Below, piece after piece: positions 1 through 8,246 of a stretch of 64,000 nucleotides of DNA. The notes below the pieces were generated by a model that was not told the origin of the DNA, searched no databases, and saw only the letters and a list, made by a program, of their open reading frames with translations. The stretch is from Bog-756 sp963837805. GTDB taxonomy: Bacteria > Actinomycetota > Acidimicrobiia > Acidimicrobiales > RAAP-2. A program made the translations under genes and the position numbers. The DNA lies in NCBI GenBank assembly GCA_963837805.1, contig CAWIOU010000020.1, positions 294,068 to 358,067 on the forward strand. The letters are read 5' to 3'. The first letter of the stretch is position 1. Each line of letters opens with the position of its first letter.

Positions 1-274
1 GCCATCGACGGCGCGCCCGTGTCGACGAGTTCCTGCTTCTCTTCTCCCTGGATCTTTCGATCTGACGAAGGTTGCATGATCTCCACATCGCTGAGTATAG
101 CCGACCAAGTAGCGGTTGGTGCGTCAATCGATTTCCTGCCAATACACCCACCGGACATCGGTCCTTCACCTCCATATCGACACCCGACGGGCCCAACTTG
201 AGGCAGAAGGCCCCGGACCCGGAGCGATCCCCACCAGCCCCGGGGCCGGGCACCGGCACCACTACCGTTGACGG
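1..274. other. Left-edge region without a supported gene
   Basis: I see no convincing gene here. The region ends with a TACCGT hexamer at 263-268 that can act as the -10 box of the following exporter gene. Anything reading leftward out of the window cannot be judged. Confidence 0.4.
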
Positions 275-1573
275 GTGGCCCGGTTCGTCGTCGACATCAC
301 CCCGCTGAGGAAGCACCGCCACTTCCGGCGCCTGTGGGCCGGGCAGGTGGTCTCGGGAATGGGATCGCAGCTCACGTTGGTGGCCGTCTCCTTCCAGGCC
401 TACGGGTTGACCCACTCGACGCTCGTCGTCGGCCTGATCGGCCTGGCCCAACTGGTCCCGCTGATGGCCGGCGCCCTGTGGGGCGGGACGCTGGCCGACG
501 CCATCGACCGCCGCAAGGTGCTGATCATGACCCAGTTGGCCATGGCCACCGCGGTCGGCGGCCTGGTGGTCAACGCCTCGGCCCCTCATCCGGCGGTGTG
601 GCCCCTGTTCGTCTGCACGGCGGCGGGAGCCGGGTTCCAGGGCGTGGACTGGCCGGCGAGGCGGGCGGCTCTCCCCATGCTGGTGGACGAGCAGGACGTG
701 ACCGCCGCCATCGGCCTGCAGACCACCATCCAACAGCTGGCCCTGGTCGCCGGGCCCGCCCTGGCCGGCATCCTCATCGCCACCATCGGGTTGAGTGCCG
801 TCTACGCCATCGACGTGGCCACCTTCGCCGTGGCCCTGGTGGCCGCCCTCCTCCTCCCGGGCCTGGTGCCGGCCGGGGGCGGCACGCCGATGGGCCTGCG
901 GTCGATGGCCGAGGGATTCCGGCACCTCAGCGCCCAGAAGCTCCTGTCGGCCACCTACTGGATCGACCTCAACGCCATGATCTTCGGCATGCCCCGGGCC
1001 GTGTTCCCGGCCCTCGGGGTCGGGCTGTTCGGAGGCGGCCCCGGGGTGGTCGGTCTGCTGTACGCCGCTCCCGGGGCCGGGGCCCTGGTCGGGTCGCTGT
1101 TCACCGGGTGGTGCAGCCGGGTCCGCCATCAGGGACGGGCCATCGCCGCCTGCGTGGTCATCTGGGGCACCACCATCGCCCTGTTCGGTGTGATCCCCGT
1201 GCTGTGGATCGGCCTGTCACTGCTGGCCCTGGCCGGTGCCGCCGACGTGGTCTCGGCCGTGTTCCGCCAGGCCGTCCAGCAGCGCACGGTGCCCGAGCAC
1301 CTGCAGGGGCGGCTGTCGGGCACGTTCTTCGCCGTGGTGGCCGGGGGGCCGCGCCTCGGCGATGCCGAGACCGGTGTCGCCGCCGCCATCGGCGGGCCGC
1401 AGTTCGCGGTGTGGTCGGGAGGGTTGGCCTGCGTGGCCGGCGTGGGGGTCCTGCTGTGGCGGGTTCCCGAGCTCTGGCGCGACCGGGGAGGCGGCCAGGA
1501 GCTGTCGGCGGCGGCGGAGACCACGGCCATCGGCGAGGTCACCACCGAGCTCGGGGAGGGCGAGCCCCTGTAG
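275..1573 (+). CDS. MFS transporter, EntS/MFS_3-like exporter
   Basis: Predicted 432-residue inner-membrane permease of the major facilitator superfamily, likely a proton-coupled exporter of an unknown small molecule. About 12 hydrophobic segments are readable. The N-terminal RKHRHFRRLWAGQ stretch and the loop motif GGTLADAIDRRKVL (about residues 70-83) are typical of the EntS-like group. The GTG start at 275 is supported by TACCGT at 263-268, six bases upstream, which fits a leaderless transcript. The charged tail of about 30 residues after the last membrane segment is poorly conserved in such proteins. It is followed 44 bp later by a membrane protein gene with its own promoter-like hexamer. 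Family call is firm; substrate is unknown. Confidence 0.88.
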   Translation: MARFVVDITPLRKHRHFRRLWAGQVVSGMGSQLTLVAVSFQAYGLTHSTLVVGLIGLAQLVPLMAGALWGGTLADAIDRRKVLIMTQLAMATAVGGLVVNASAPHPAVWPLFVCTAAGAGFQGVDWPARRAALPMLVDEQDVTAAIGLQTTIQQLALVAGPALAGILIATIGLSAVYAIDVATFAVALVAALLLPGLVPAGGGTPMGLRSMAEGFRHLSAQKLLSATYWIDLNAMIFGMPRAVFPALGVGLFGGGPGVVGLLYAAPGAGALVGSLFTGWCSRVRHQGRAIAACVVIWGTTIALFGVIPVLWIGLSLLALAGAADVVSAVFRQAVQQRTVPEHLQGRLSGTFFAVVAGGPRLGDAETGVAAAIGGPQFAVWSGGLACVAGVGVLLWRVPELWRDRGGGQELSAAAETTAIGEVTTELGEGEPL

Positions 1574-1617
1574 AGGGAGTCACCGGCGGGGAGAAACCGG
1601 ACCACTACTGTTCGGCC

Positions 1618-2490
1618 GTGACTCCCAACGGGCCGGGCGGGCCTCCGCCGGGGTGGTACCCCGATCCGGCCGGGCTGAAGGCGTGGCGCTGGTGGGACGG
1701 GTACGGGTGGACCCAGTACGCCTCCGACCCCTCGGGCCCCCCGGGCGCCGGCGCCGGCGCCACCGGGCCCTGGACGAGCGCCGGGATGGCTCCCGGCCGG
1801 GTCGTCGTCCCGTCGGCCCACGATCGTTTCGCGGCCGAGCTCAAGACGGGTCCGTGGGCCACCCGGGTGCTGGTCGGCTACCTGGCCCTCATCGTGGTGG
1901 CCATCCTGGTGGCCTGGGCCGAGAGTTCGAGGGTCCGGGAGATCTTCGACCAGCTGAGGGTCCAGCTGCGGACCGGCGTGGTCCAGAACGGCGTGGTCCA
2001 GAGCGAAGCCGGTCAGGTCAACCAGGTGAATCTGTACGCGTTCCTGCTGCTGACGTTGGAGGCACCCTTCTACGTCCTCCTGCTCATGTGGCAATTCCAG
2101 GCGGCCAAGACGGCCCGGCTCCTGTTCCTCCCGGCCCGGCGCTCGCCCGGGCTCGGTGTCGGGGCCTGGTTCATCCCCGTCGTCGGGCTCTGGTTCCCCT
2201 ACCAGGCCATCCGCGACTGCCTCCCGCCCGGTGACCAGGGTCGGTCGGTGGTGGCCAGGATGTGGGCGTTCTGGATCGCCACCACGGTGATGCTCGAGGC
2301 CACCAGCGTGGTGGCCATGTTCGGGAGCCGGGCGGGGTTCGTCCTCGCCGCCATCACGCTGGCCCTCGGGGCCGGGTTCGCGGTCCAGGGAACCAAGGCC
2401 GTCCGGCTCATCGCCGACAGCCACCGGCGGCTCCTGTTCCCGGGTCCTCCGGGACCGTCGGGGCCGGAGGCGCCCATCGGCCCCTCGTGA
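1618..2490 (+). CDS. DUF2510/DUF4328 membrane protein
   Basis: Predicted 290-residue membrane protein of unknown function. The N-terminus carries the short DUF2510 motif (GWYPDPAG, then WRWWDGYGWTQ, about residues 11-33). After a Gly/Ala/Pro-rich linker comes a four-helix membrane domain resembling DUF4328, with the signature PVVGLWFPYQAIRD near residue 195. Actinobacteria commonly join DUF2510 to membrane domains. The GTG start at 1618 follows TACTGT (1606-1611) by six bases, so it is probably leaderless. The reading frame stays open upstream inside the exporter gene, but that part is not protein-like. The C-terminal tail is Pro/Gly-rich. Confidence 0.82.
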   Translation: MTPNGPGGPPPGWYPDPAGLKAWRWWDGYGWTQYASDPSGPPGAGAGATGPWTSAGMAPGRVVVPSAHDRFAAELKTGPWATRVLVGYLALIVVAILVAWAESSRVREIFDQLRVQLRTGVVQNGVVQSEAGQVNQVNLYAFLLLTLEAPFYVLLLMWQFQAAKTARLLFLPARRSPGLGVGAWFIPVVGLWFPYQAIRDCLPPGDQGRSVVARMWAFWIATTVMLEATSVVAMFGSRAGFVLAAITLALGAGFAVQGTKAVRLIADSHRRLLFPGPPGPSGPEAPIGPS

Positions 2491-2538
2491 GGACGGGGGC
2501 GCCGCCCGGTCTTGGCCGGCTGCTCCTCCGCGAAACCG

Positions 2539-2573
2539 CCCCCCCCCCCCCGAGAAAGTGGAATGACCATTCC
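2539..2573. promoter_or_regulatory. C13 homopolymer and GGAAT-GACC-ATTCC palindrome, candidate operator
   Basis: A run of 13 C (2539-2551) is followed by a short inverted repeat, GGAATGACCATTCC (2560-2573, 5-base arms, 4-base spacer). It lies about 50 bp before the start of the DHA2-type exporter at 2621, whose downstream neighbour is a TetR regulator. A TetR dimer commonly binds such palindromes next to the transporter it controls. That this TetR binds here is inference. Confidence 0.4.
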
Positions 2574-2620
2574 GCTTGAGATAGCGTACGCGGGCCACCC
2601 CGTCCCGGCGGCCCTCCCCC

Positions 2621-4084
2621 ATGACCAGATCGATCGAACGAGCCAGCTACAGGACCACCTTCATCGTGCTGCTGCTCGGTGTCTCGTCGTACGCGCTGCT
2701 CCAGTCGCTGGTGACCCCGGTCCTGTCGACCATCCAGCACGACCTGCACACCACCCAGTCCACGGTGACCTGGGTGGTGACCGTCTTCCTGCTTTCGGCC
2801 TCGATCTTCACGCCCATCCTGGGCCGGGTGGGAGACATGGTGGGCAAGGAGCGGATGCTGGTGGTCACCCTCCTCGCCCTGGCCGTCGGGTCGGTGCTGG
2901 CCGGGCTGGCCCAGTCCATCGCCGTGCTCATCGTGGCCCGGGCCATCCAGGGCATCGGGGCCGCCGTCCTGCCCCTGGCCTTCGGCATCATCCGGGACGA
3001 GTTCCCCCAGGAACGGGTGGCCACCGGGGTGGGCGTCGTGGCCGCCATGACCGCCGTCGGCGGCGGGGCCGGGATCGTCCTGGCCGGACCCATCGTCAAG
3101 AATCTTGACTACCACTGGCTGTTCTGGATCCCACTCGTCATCACCCTGATCGCCGCCGTCTGCGCCCACCTGTTCGTCCCCGAGTCGCCGGTCCGGACCC
3201 CGGGGCGGGTGAGCTGGCTGGCCGCGGTACTCCTGTCGAGTTGGCTGGTGGCCCTGCTCCTCGGGGTTTCCGAAGCCCCGTCGTGGGGATGGGGCTCGCC
3301 CAAGGTCATCGGGTTGATCCTGCTCGGGGTGGCCCTGTGCGCCGCCTGGATCGTCGTCGAGCTGCATTCCCGCGAGCCGCTCATCGACATGCACATGATG
3401 CGGGTGCCCGCCGTCTGGACCAACAACCTGGTCGCCTTCCTGTTCGGCATCGGGATGTACTCGGTCATCGCCTTCCTGCCCCAGTTCCTGCAGACCCCGA
3501 AGTCGACCGGCTACGGGTTCGGGGCCAGCATCATCCAGTCGGGCCTCTACCTGCTGCCCCTGACGGTGGCCATGTTCATCTTCGGGATGCTCTCGGGCCG
3601 GATCGCCGCCGCCATCGGTTCCAAGGCCGCGGTGATCATCGGATCCGTCTTCTCGTTGACCTCGTATCTGATCCTGGCCTTCGCCCATACCCACCCCTGG
3701 GAGATCTACCTGGCCAGCACCCTGCTCGGCGTCGGACTGGGCCTCGCCTTCTCGGCCATGTCCAACCTCATCGTCCAAGCCGTGCCCCCGTCCCAGACCG
3801 GGGTGGCCAGCGGGATGAATGCCAACATCCGCACCATCGGGGGTGCGGTCGGGGCCGCGGTGATGTCCTCCATCGTGACCTCGGTGCTGCTGAGTGACGG
3901 GTATCCGGCGGCGACCGGGTACACCCGGGGATTCGCCTTCCTGGCCCTCATGACCCTGGTGGCGATCGTGGCCGCGGTGTTCATCCCGAAGGCGACATCG
4001 GAGGCCGCCGCGGCCGACCACGAGCCCCACCTGATGAACGCCGAGCTGGCCATCGTTCCCGGCGGCACCATCACCGAGGGATGA
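2621..4084 (+). CDS. MFS transporter, DHA2 (EmrB/QacA) drug-efflux type
   Basis: Predicted 487-residue drug:proton antiporter in the inner membrane. Length and about 14 hydrophobic segments fit the DHA2 family. Motif A is visible as GRVGDMVGKERML (about residues 68-80), and the helix 4-5 region AIQGIGAAVLPLAFGIIRDE matches motif C-like sequences. The ATG at 2621 is the first good start; CCTCCCCC lies before it but no clear Shine-Dalgarno sequence is seen. The TetR regulator starts 24 bp after its stop, so the pair probably forms a self-regulated efflux operon. The drug or metabolite exported cannot be told from sequence. Confidence 0.9.
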   Translation: MTRSIERASYRTTFIVLLLGVSSYALLQSLVTPVLSTIQHDLHTTQSTVTWVVTVFLLSASIFTPILGRVGDMVGKERMLVVTLLALAVGSVLAGLAQSIAVLIVARAIQGIGAAVLPLAFGIIRDEFPQERVATGVGVVAAMTAVGGGAGIVLAGPIVKNLDYHWLFWIPLVITLIAAVCAHLFVPESPVRTPGRVSWLAAVLLSSWLVALLLGVSEAPSWGWGSPKVIGLILLGVALCAAWIVVELHSREPLIDMHMMRVPAVWTNNLVAFLFGIGMYSVIAFLPQFLQTPKSTGYGFGASIIQSGLYLLPLTVAMFIFGMLSGRIAAAIGSKAAVIIGSVFSLTSYLILAFAHTHPWEIYLASTLLGVGLGLAFSAMSNLIVQAVPPSQTGVASGMNANIRTIGGAVGAAVMSSIVTSVLLSDGYPAATGYTRGFAFLALMTLVAIVAAVFIPKATSEAAAADHEPHLMNAELAIVPGGTITEG

Positions 4085-4108
4085 GCACCCATTGACGGAC
4101 ACCGACCG

Positions 4109-4822
4109 ATGAGCACAGACGGCGCTGTCGACGGGGACGCCCCCGACACCCGGTCGCCAACCGGTCCGGCCGGCGTCGAGCCGGTCCTCCGCCGGGATGC
4201 CGCCCGCAACCGGGCCAAGATCCTGGCCGCGGCGCGGACCGTGTTCGACGAGTCGGGGGTCGACGTCTGTGTGGAGACGATCGCCCAGCGGGCGGGCGTC
4301 GGGGTGGGGACGCTCTACCGGAGGTTCCCGACCAAGGAGCTGCTCATCGACGCCGTGGTCGACGAGGTGCTCCGGGGCGTGCTCTCGGCCGCCGACGCCG
4401 CGCTGGCCAACGAGTCGCCGGCCAACGGGTTCGCCGAATTCATCCGGGCGGTGGGCCGGCTCCAGTTCGAACATGTCGGCTGCCTGACCCGGCTGTGGAA
4501 CAGCTCGTCCGACGCGCTGCGCGACGAGATCGAGACGGCGAGCCGGACGCTGTTGTCGAGGGCCCAGGCCGAGGGGGCGGTGCGACCCGATCTGGTCTAC
4601 GAGGACGTGATCGTCCTGTTCTGGTCGCTGCGCGGTGTCATCGAGGCCACGGCGACGGTGTCACCCGACGCCTGGCTGCGACACCTCGATCTGCTGCTCA
4701 CCTCGCTGGCCCCGAACGACCGACGCCTCGAGCATCCGCCACTCACTCCCGTTCAGATCCAGCGGGCCCGGGCCGCGGCGGCCCTGCACGACGGCGGCGG
4801 GGCCGGACCTCGTCCCGTCTAG
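4109..4822 (+). CDS. TetR/AcrR family regulator
   Basis: Predicted 237-residue repressor. A low-complexity N-terminus of about 28 residues precedes the DNA-binding domain: RNRAKILAAARTVFDESG, then the helix-turn-helix IAQRAGVGVGTLYRRFPTKE (about residues 58-77), which is a clear TetR signature. The C-terminal half is the variable ligand-binding and dimer region. It most likely represses the preceding DHA2 exporter; the palindrome at 2560-2573 is a candidate site. The stop codon overlaps the stop of the convergent gene: the four bases CTAG at 4819-4822 serve both as stops. Confidence 0.9.
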   Translation: MSTDGAVDGDAPDTRSPTGPAGVEPVLRRDAARNRAKILAAARTVFDESGVDVCVETIAQRAGVGVGTLYRRFPTKELLIDAVVDEVLRGVLSAADAALANESPANGFAEFIRAVGRLQFEHVGCLTRLWNSSSDALRDEIETASRTLLSRAQAEGAVRPDLVYEDVIVLFWSLRGVIEATATVSPDAWLRHLDLLLTSLAPNDRRLEHPPLTPVQIQRARAAAALHDGGGAGPRPV

Positions 4823-5403
4823 GCCTCGGCCAGGTGGCGCAGCTGGAACGAGAGCACGATCTCGAGCACGCCGTAGATGATCAACCAGATCCCCATGATC
4901 ACGGCCAACACACCCAGCGTGACGTGGGGCCAGACCAGCGTCACGATACCGGCGGCGAAGGCCAGCACGCCCATCCCGATCCTCCACCCGCGGGCCTCGG
5001 ACCCGTCGTCGGTGTAGGCGGAGAAGAACTCGATGATGCCGGCGATGACCCAGAACAAGCCGATGAGAAAGGCCAGGGTGGTCACCGTCTCGTCGGTGTG
5101 GCGCAGGAAGAGGATCCCGACGATCACCGACAGCAGCCCCAAGAAGGCCATGAACCACCGGGTGCCGCCGGTGTCGTCGTGGTCGGCGATGGCCACCACG
5201 ATCCGGAAGAGCCCGGCCACGAACAGCCAGATCCCGAGCAGGATGGCGAAGGCGTAGATGGTGTCCCGCGGCTTGATGGTCACCAGCACCCCGAGGATGA
5301 GGGTCACGATGCCGAAGAAGAGCACCCATCCCCACGACTTGCCGACGATGCGAAGGATGTCGCGCTCCTGTGGCGAGACATCCGCTCCCCCTGGACCGGT
5401 CAT
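4819..5403 (-). CDS. HdeD-like/DUF308 membrane protein
   Basis: Predicted 194-residue membrane protein with six hydrophobic segments in three repeated hairpins, typical of the HdeD/DUF308 family. HdeD is linked to acid resistance in E. coli; in actinobacteria the role is not settled. The frame is open to 5511, but the start at 5403 is preferred: it gives MTGPGGADVSPQERD and is preceded by a strong ribosome binding site, GGGAGG, eight bases away. Repeated signatures such as GIWLFVAGLFRI, GLFWVIAGIIEF and GIWLIIYGVLEI show the internal repeats. It converges on the TetR gene. Confidence 0.85.
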   Translation of the reverse strand: MTGPGGADVSPQERDILRIVGKSWGWVLFFGIVTLILGVLVTIKPRDTIYAFAILLGIWLFVAGLFRIVVAIADHDDTGGTRWFMAFLGLLSVIVGILFLRHTDETVTTLAFLIGLFWVIAGIIEFFSAYTDDGSEARGWRIGMGVLAFAAGIVTLVWPHVTLGVLAVIMGIWLIIYGVLEIVLSFQLRHLAEA

Positions 5404-5533
5404 GGCAACCTCCCTGTCATTGCGGCGCCGATTGGGCGCCCGCCCGCTCGGCGAACACCTTAGGACCGGGGTTGTGGCCGCTGGCGGACCTGTCGCCGGC
5501 GAGTACCCCACCCGTGCGGCCAGGCGTCCCGGA

Positions 5534-6433
5534 TCAGGAGGTGGCCCGGTCCACCAGCTCCTCGCTGACCGACCAGAGGAGGGCGGCGGCGGCTTCGTCG
5601 CGTGCCGCGGCTGACGGGGTCCGGGGCCGGCACTTGACGAAGTACTGGCCGGTGACCCCGTCGACGTCGGGTGACGACGCCAGGTAGACCGAGGTCCGGG
5701 CTCCCTTCTCGGGCGTGAGGATGAAGGGCTTGATGATCTTCACCCCGAAGGCCAGGAAGCCGGTCGTGTCGCCGTCCCGGGCGTAGCCGGTGGCCACCGT
5801 ACCCGGGTGGAGCGAGTTGGCGGTCACCCCGCTCCCCGTCATCCGCCGGGCCAGCTCGGTGGTGAAGAGGATGTTGGCCAACTTCGAACGGGCGTAGACC
5901 TGCATGCCCCGGTACCGCTGCCGCGACTGCAGGTCGTCGAAACCCATGCCTCGTCGGGCGGACCGGTGGGCCGTCGAGGCCACGTTGACCACCCGCGACG
6001 GCGCCGAGTCGACCAGCCGGTCGCTCAGGAGCCGGGTCAGCAGGAACGGCCCCAGGTGGTTGATGGCCAGGGTGGACTCGAACCCGTCCTTGGTCTCGGT
6101 CCGGGCCGACAGGACGAGGCCGGCATTGTTCACCAGCACGTGGATCTGCTCGTAGCGGTCGAGCAGCTCGAGGGCCCCGTCGCCAACCGAATGGAGGTCG
6201 GCGAGGTCGAACACCACGAGATCGACCTGATCGGAGCCGCTGGTGCGGCGGATGTCGGCGAGGGCCTCCTGGCCCCTCGACCGGCTGCGGGCGGTGATCA
6301 CGGTGCGGGCCCCGAGTGAGGCGAGGGCGGTGGCCGTCGCTTTGCCGACGCCGGAGTTCGCCCCGGTGACAACCACCGTCCTCCCGGACATCGGGGCCGG
6401 GCCCGGAGCTGCGGAGCTCTCCATGCTGGTCAT
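5534..6433 (-). CDS. Short-chain dehydrogenase, retinol-dehydrogenase-like
   Basis: Predicted 299-residue NAD(P)-dependent oxidoreductase of the SDR superfamily, similar in layout to retinol dehydrogenase/WWOX-type enzymes. The Rossmann motif TGANSGVG (about residues 23-30), NNAG (about 104), a serine in NVASTAH and the catalytic YARSK (Tyr and Lys) are all present. The ATG at 6433 (MTSMESS) is chosen; a second in-frame ATG lies three codons later. It is 80 bp downstream of a three-gene unit on the same strand (two hotdog proteins and another SDR), so it may be cotranscribed with them. Substrate unknown. Confidence 0.88.
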   Translation of the reverse strand: MTSMESSAAPGPAPMSGRTVVVTGANSGVGKATATALASLGARTVITARSRSRGQEALADIRRTSGSDQVDLVVFDLADLHSVGDGALELLDRYEQIHVLVNNAGLVLSARTETKDGFESTLAINHLGPFLLTRLLSDRLVDSAPSRVVNVASTAHRSARRGMGFDDLQSRQRYRGMQVYARSKLANILFTTELARRMTGSGVTANSLHPGTVATGYARDGDTTGFLAFGVKIIKPFILTPEKGARTSVYLASSPDVDGVTGQYFVKCRPRTPSAAARDEAAAALLWSVSEELVDRATS

Positions 6434-6513
6434 GGTCCAAATATAGGGAGGCCCGCCACCGGAGACGGCACCTGGCCCGATGCCACCGGGCTCGCCGGGC
6501 CGCCGGATCTGCT

Positions 6514-7359
6514 TCAGACGTCGAGGACGACCACGGTGCCCACCGCGGTCAGACGGCCTTCGGCCCCGAGGTCGTGGATGGCCACCCGGACCACCGACCG
6601 GCCGGGTCGGGAGCCGAGGACCTGGCAGCGGGCCTCGACCGGTCCGACCTTCACCGGTCGCAGGTAGTGCAGGACGGTGTCGGCGGCGGCTCCGGGCCGG
6701 TCGCTGCCGTCTCCGGCCGCCGCCGCTCGGCAGGCGGCCACGTCGGCCAGCATGGCCACCGCCCCACCGTGAAGGATGCCCCATGGGTTGCGGAGCCGAT
6801 CGACCAGATCCAGCCGGGTCACCGGCCCGGTCCCGGGCTCGATGCAGAAGAACTCCTCCGGCGGCCGCGCCTCGGGGTCCGGCGGAGCCATCGGGATGGC
6901 CACCGGCCGAGTGAACCGAAGGTCCATGCCACCCGGATCGAGCACTGCGCTGGTCATGGTGACGGCGGCCACCGGCCGGTCGTGGGCACCCTCGTCGACG
7001 ACGTCGAGGGCGGCGATCACCGCGTTCCGGCCCCGACGCAGTATCCGGCCGTGCAGCCGGAGCGGTCCCTGGTGAGAAAGGGTGGCCACCGTGGCCATCA
7101 TCGAGGTGGTGACGATCCACTCGGGTTGGACCGACAGCCCGCAGAGGAAACCTCCCAGCGAATCGACGCTGGTCAGGAGGGCTCCGGTCCGGAGCCCTCC
7201 TCCGGCCCCCCGCTGGTGGTCGTCGAGCGGAGCCCGCCCGCCGATCTCGGGGAACAAATCACTGCCGGCCGGGGACGGTAGCTCCCAGCGTTCGAGCCGG
7301 AAGTACTCGCTGACCCGATGACGGTGATCGGTCCCCTGGCCGTCCGACCCTTCGCTCAC
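6514..7359 (-). CDS. Tandem double-hotdog protein, PaaI-like thioesterase (downstream copy)
   Basis: Predicted 281-residue protein with two hotdog folds in one chain. The second half contains NPWGILHGGAVAMLADVA, the helix motif of PaaI/acyl-CoA thioesterases; the first half contains the degenerate equivalent GGLRTGALLTSVDSLGG. Hotdog enzymes of this type hydrolyse acyl-CoA thioesters. The GTG start overlaps the stop of the upstream paralogue (GTGA, 7356-7359), so the two are translationally coupled. Only the second domain keeps the HGG core, so the first may be structural. The exact acyl-CoA substrate is unknown. Confidence 0.83.
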   Translation of the reverse strand: MSEGSDGQGTDHRHRVSEYFRLERWELPSPAGSDLFPEIGGRAPLDDHQRGAGGGLRTGALLTSVDSLGGFLCGLSVQPEWIVTTSMMATVATLSHQGPLRLHGRILRRGRNAVIAALDVVDEGAHDRPVAAVTMTSAVLDPGGMDLRFTRPVAIPMAPPDPEARPPEEFFCIEPGTGPVTRLDLVDRLRNPWGILHGGAVAMLADVAACRAAAAGDGSDRPGAAADTVLHYLRPVKVGPVEARCQVLGSRPGRSVVRVAIHDLGAEGRLTAVGTVVVLDV

Positions 7360-8246
7360 CGTGGCACCGTCTCCCGATCGGCAGCGGCGGCGGCCCGTGC
7401 GTTGACCACGGTGGTGAGCCGGCCTCCCGCCCCCTGGTCGAGCAGTTCGACGACGGCGCTGCCGCCCGAGGGGCCACCCCCGCCGTCGACATTCCGCACC
7501 CGGGACACGATGGGGCCGGTCCGTCCCAGGGCCAGATAGGCGACCTGGAGGTCGGTCACCACCGTCTCCCCGGCCCCGATGCCGGTGTCGGCGCCCAACG
7601 CCTCGGCGGCAGCCACCTCACCGAGCAGGGCCATCACCCCTCCCTGCACCGCGCCGAACGAGTTGCGCAGGTAGTCGTGCACGGCCAGCGAGACCACGCC
7701 CGAGGGTCCGTCGTCCACCGAGATGCCGAGGACCTCGGTGACCGGCCGGTCCAGCCCGGCGCCGGCCATCGACCATCGGACGGGAAGGTCGGCGGTGACG
7801 TCGCGCATCGGGGTGGCGTCCCGGCCCGGGAGCACGGCGAAGGTCATGGACGCCCAGGCCACCGGGGAGTCGCCGTCGCCGGCATCGGCCACGTCGGACC
7901 CGTGGGCGTCGACGTCGAAGACCAGCGCCTCGACGACCAGGGTGGTCCGGCCCCGTCTCAGGACCTCGGCCCGGGCCTCGACCGACGGCCCGGTGGACGG
8001 TCGCAGCACCTGCAGGGTCAGTTCGGCGGTGGCCATCCAGTCGGGATGGAGGGACCGCAGGGCGGCGGAGCCGCCGACCACGTCGACCAGGGTGGCCAGC
8101 ACCCCGGCGTGGACCCCTCCGTCGGCACCGGTGATGAACGGGGTCACCGGGATCCGAACCCTGGCGCTCGACTCGGTGTCGACCTCCGCCTCCATGCGCA
8201 GGTCGCTGAGGAAATGGCGGGTGGGCGGGTACCCGCCGAAGGCCAC
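7356..8246 (-). CDS. Tandem double-hotdog protein, PaaI-like thioesterase (upstream copy)
   Basis: Predicted 296-residue paralogue of the next gene. Both halves resemble a PaaI hotdog domain: GGVHAGVLATLVDVVGG (about residues 43-59) and NSFGAVQGGVMALLGEVAA (about 195-213). The second copy has QGG in place of the usual HGG. The GTG start directly abuts the stop of the SDR gene upstream (0-base gap) and its own stop overlaps the next start by four bases, giving a tight operon. Two chains could form a heteromeric thioesterase or dehydratase; this is inference. Function is probably acyl-CoA thioester hydrolysis. Confidence 0.83.
   Translation of the reverse strand: MAFGGYPPTRHFLSDLRMEAEVDTESSARVRIPVTPFITGADGGVHAGVLATLVDVVGGSAALRSLHPDWMATAELTLQVLRPSTGPSVEARAEVLRRGRTTLVVEALVFDVDAHGSDVADAGDGDSPVAWASMTFAVLPGRDATPMRDVTADLPVRWSMAGAGLDRPVTEVLGISVDDGPSGVVSLAVHDYLRNSFGAVQGGVMALLGEVAAAEALGADTGIGAGETVVTDLQVAYLALGRTGPIVSRVRNVDGGGGPSGGSAVVELLDQGAGGRLTTVVNARAAAAADRETVPR

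Noticed and set aside
2408..4474. A long open minus-strand frame of almost 690 codons opposite the MFS/TetR genes
   Set aside because: Composition is dominated by Gly, Asp, His, Gln and Arg with no fold or motif; it mirrors codon bias of the plus-strand genes.
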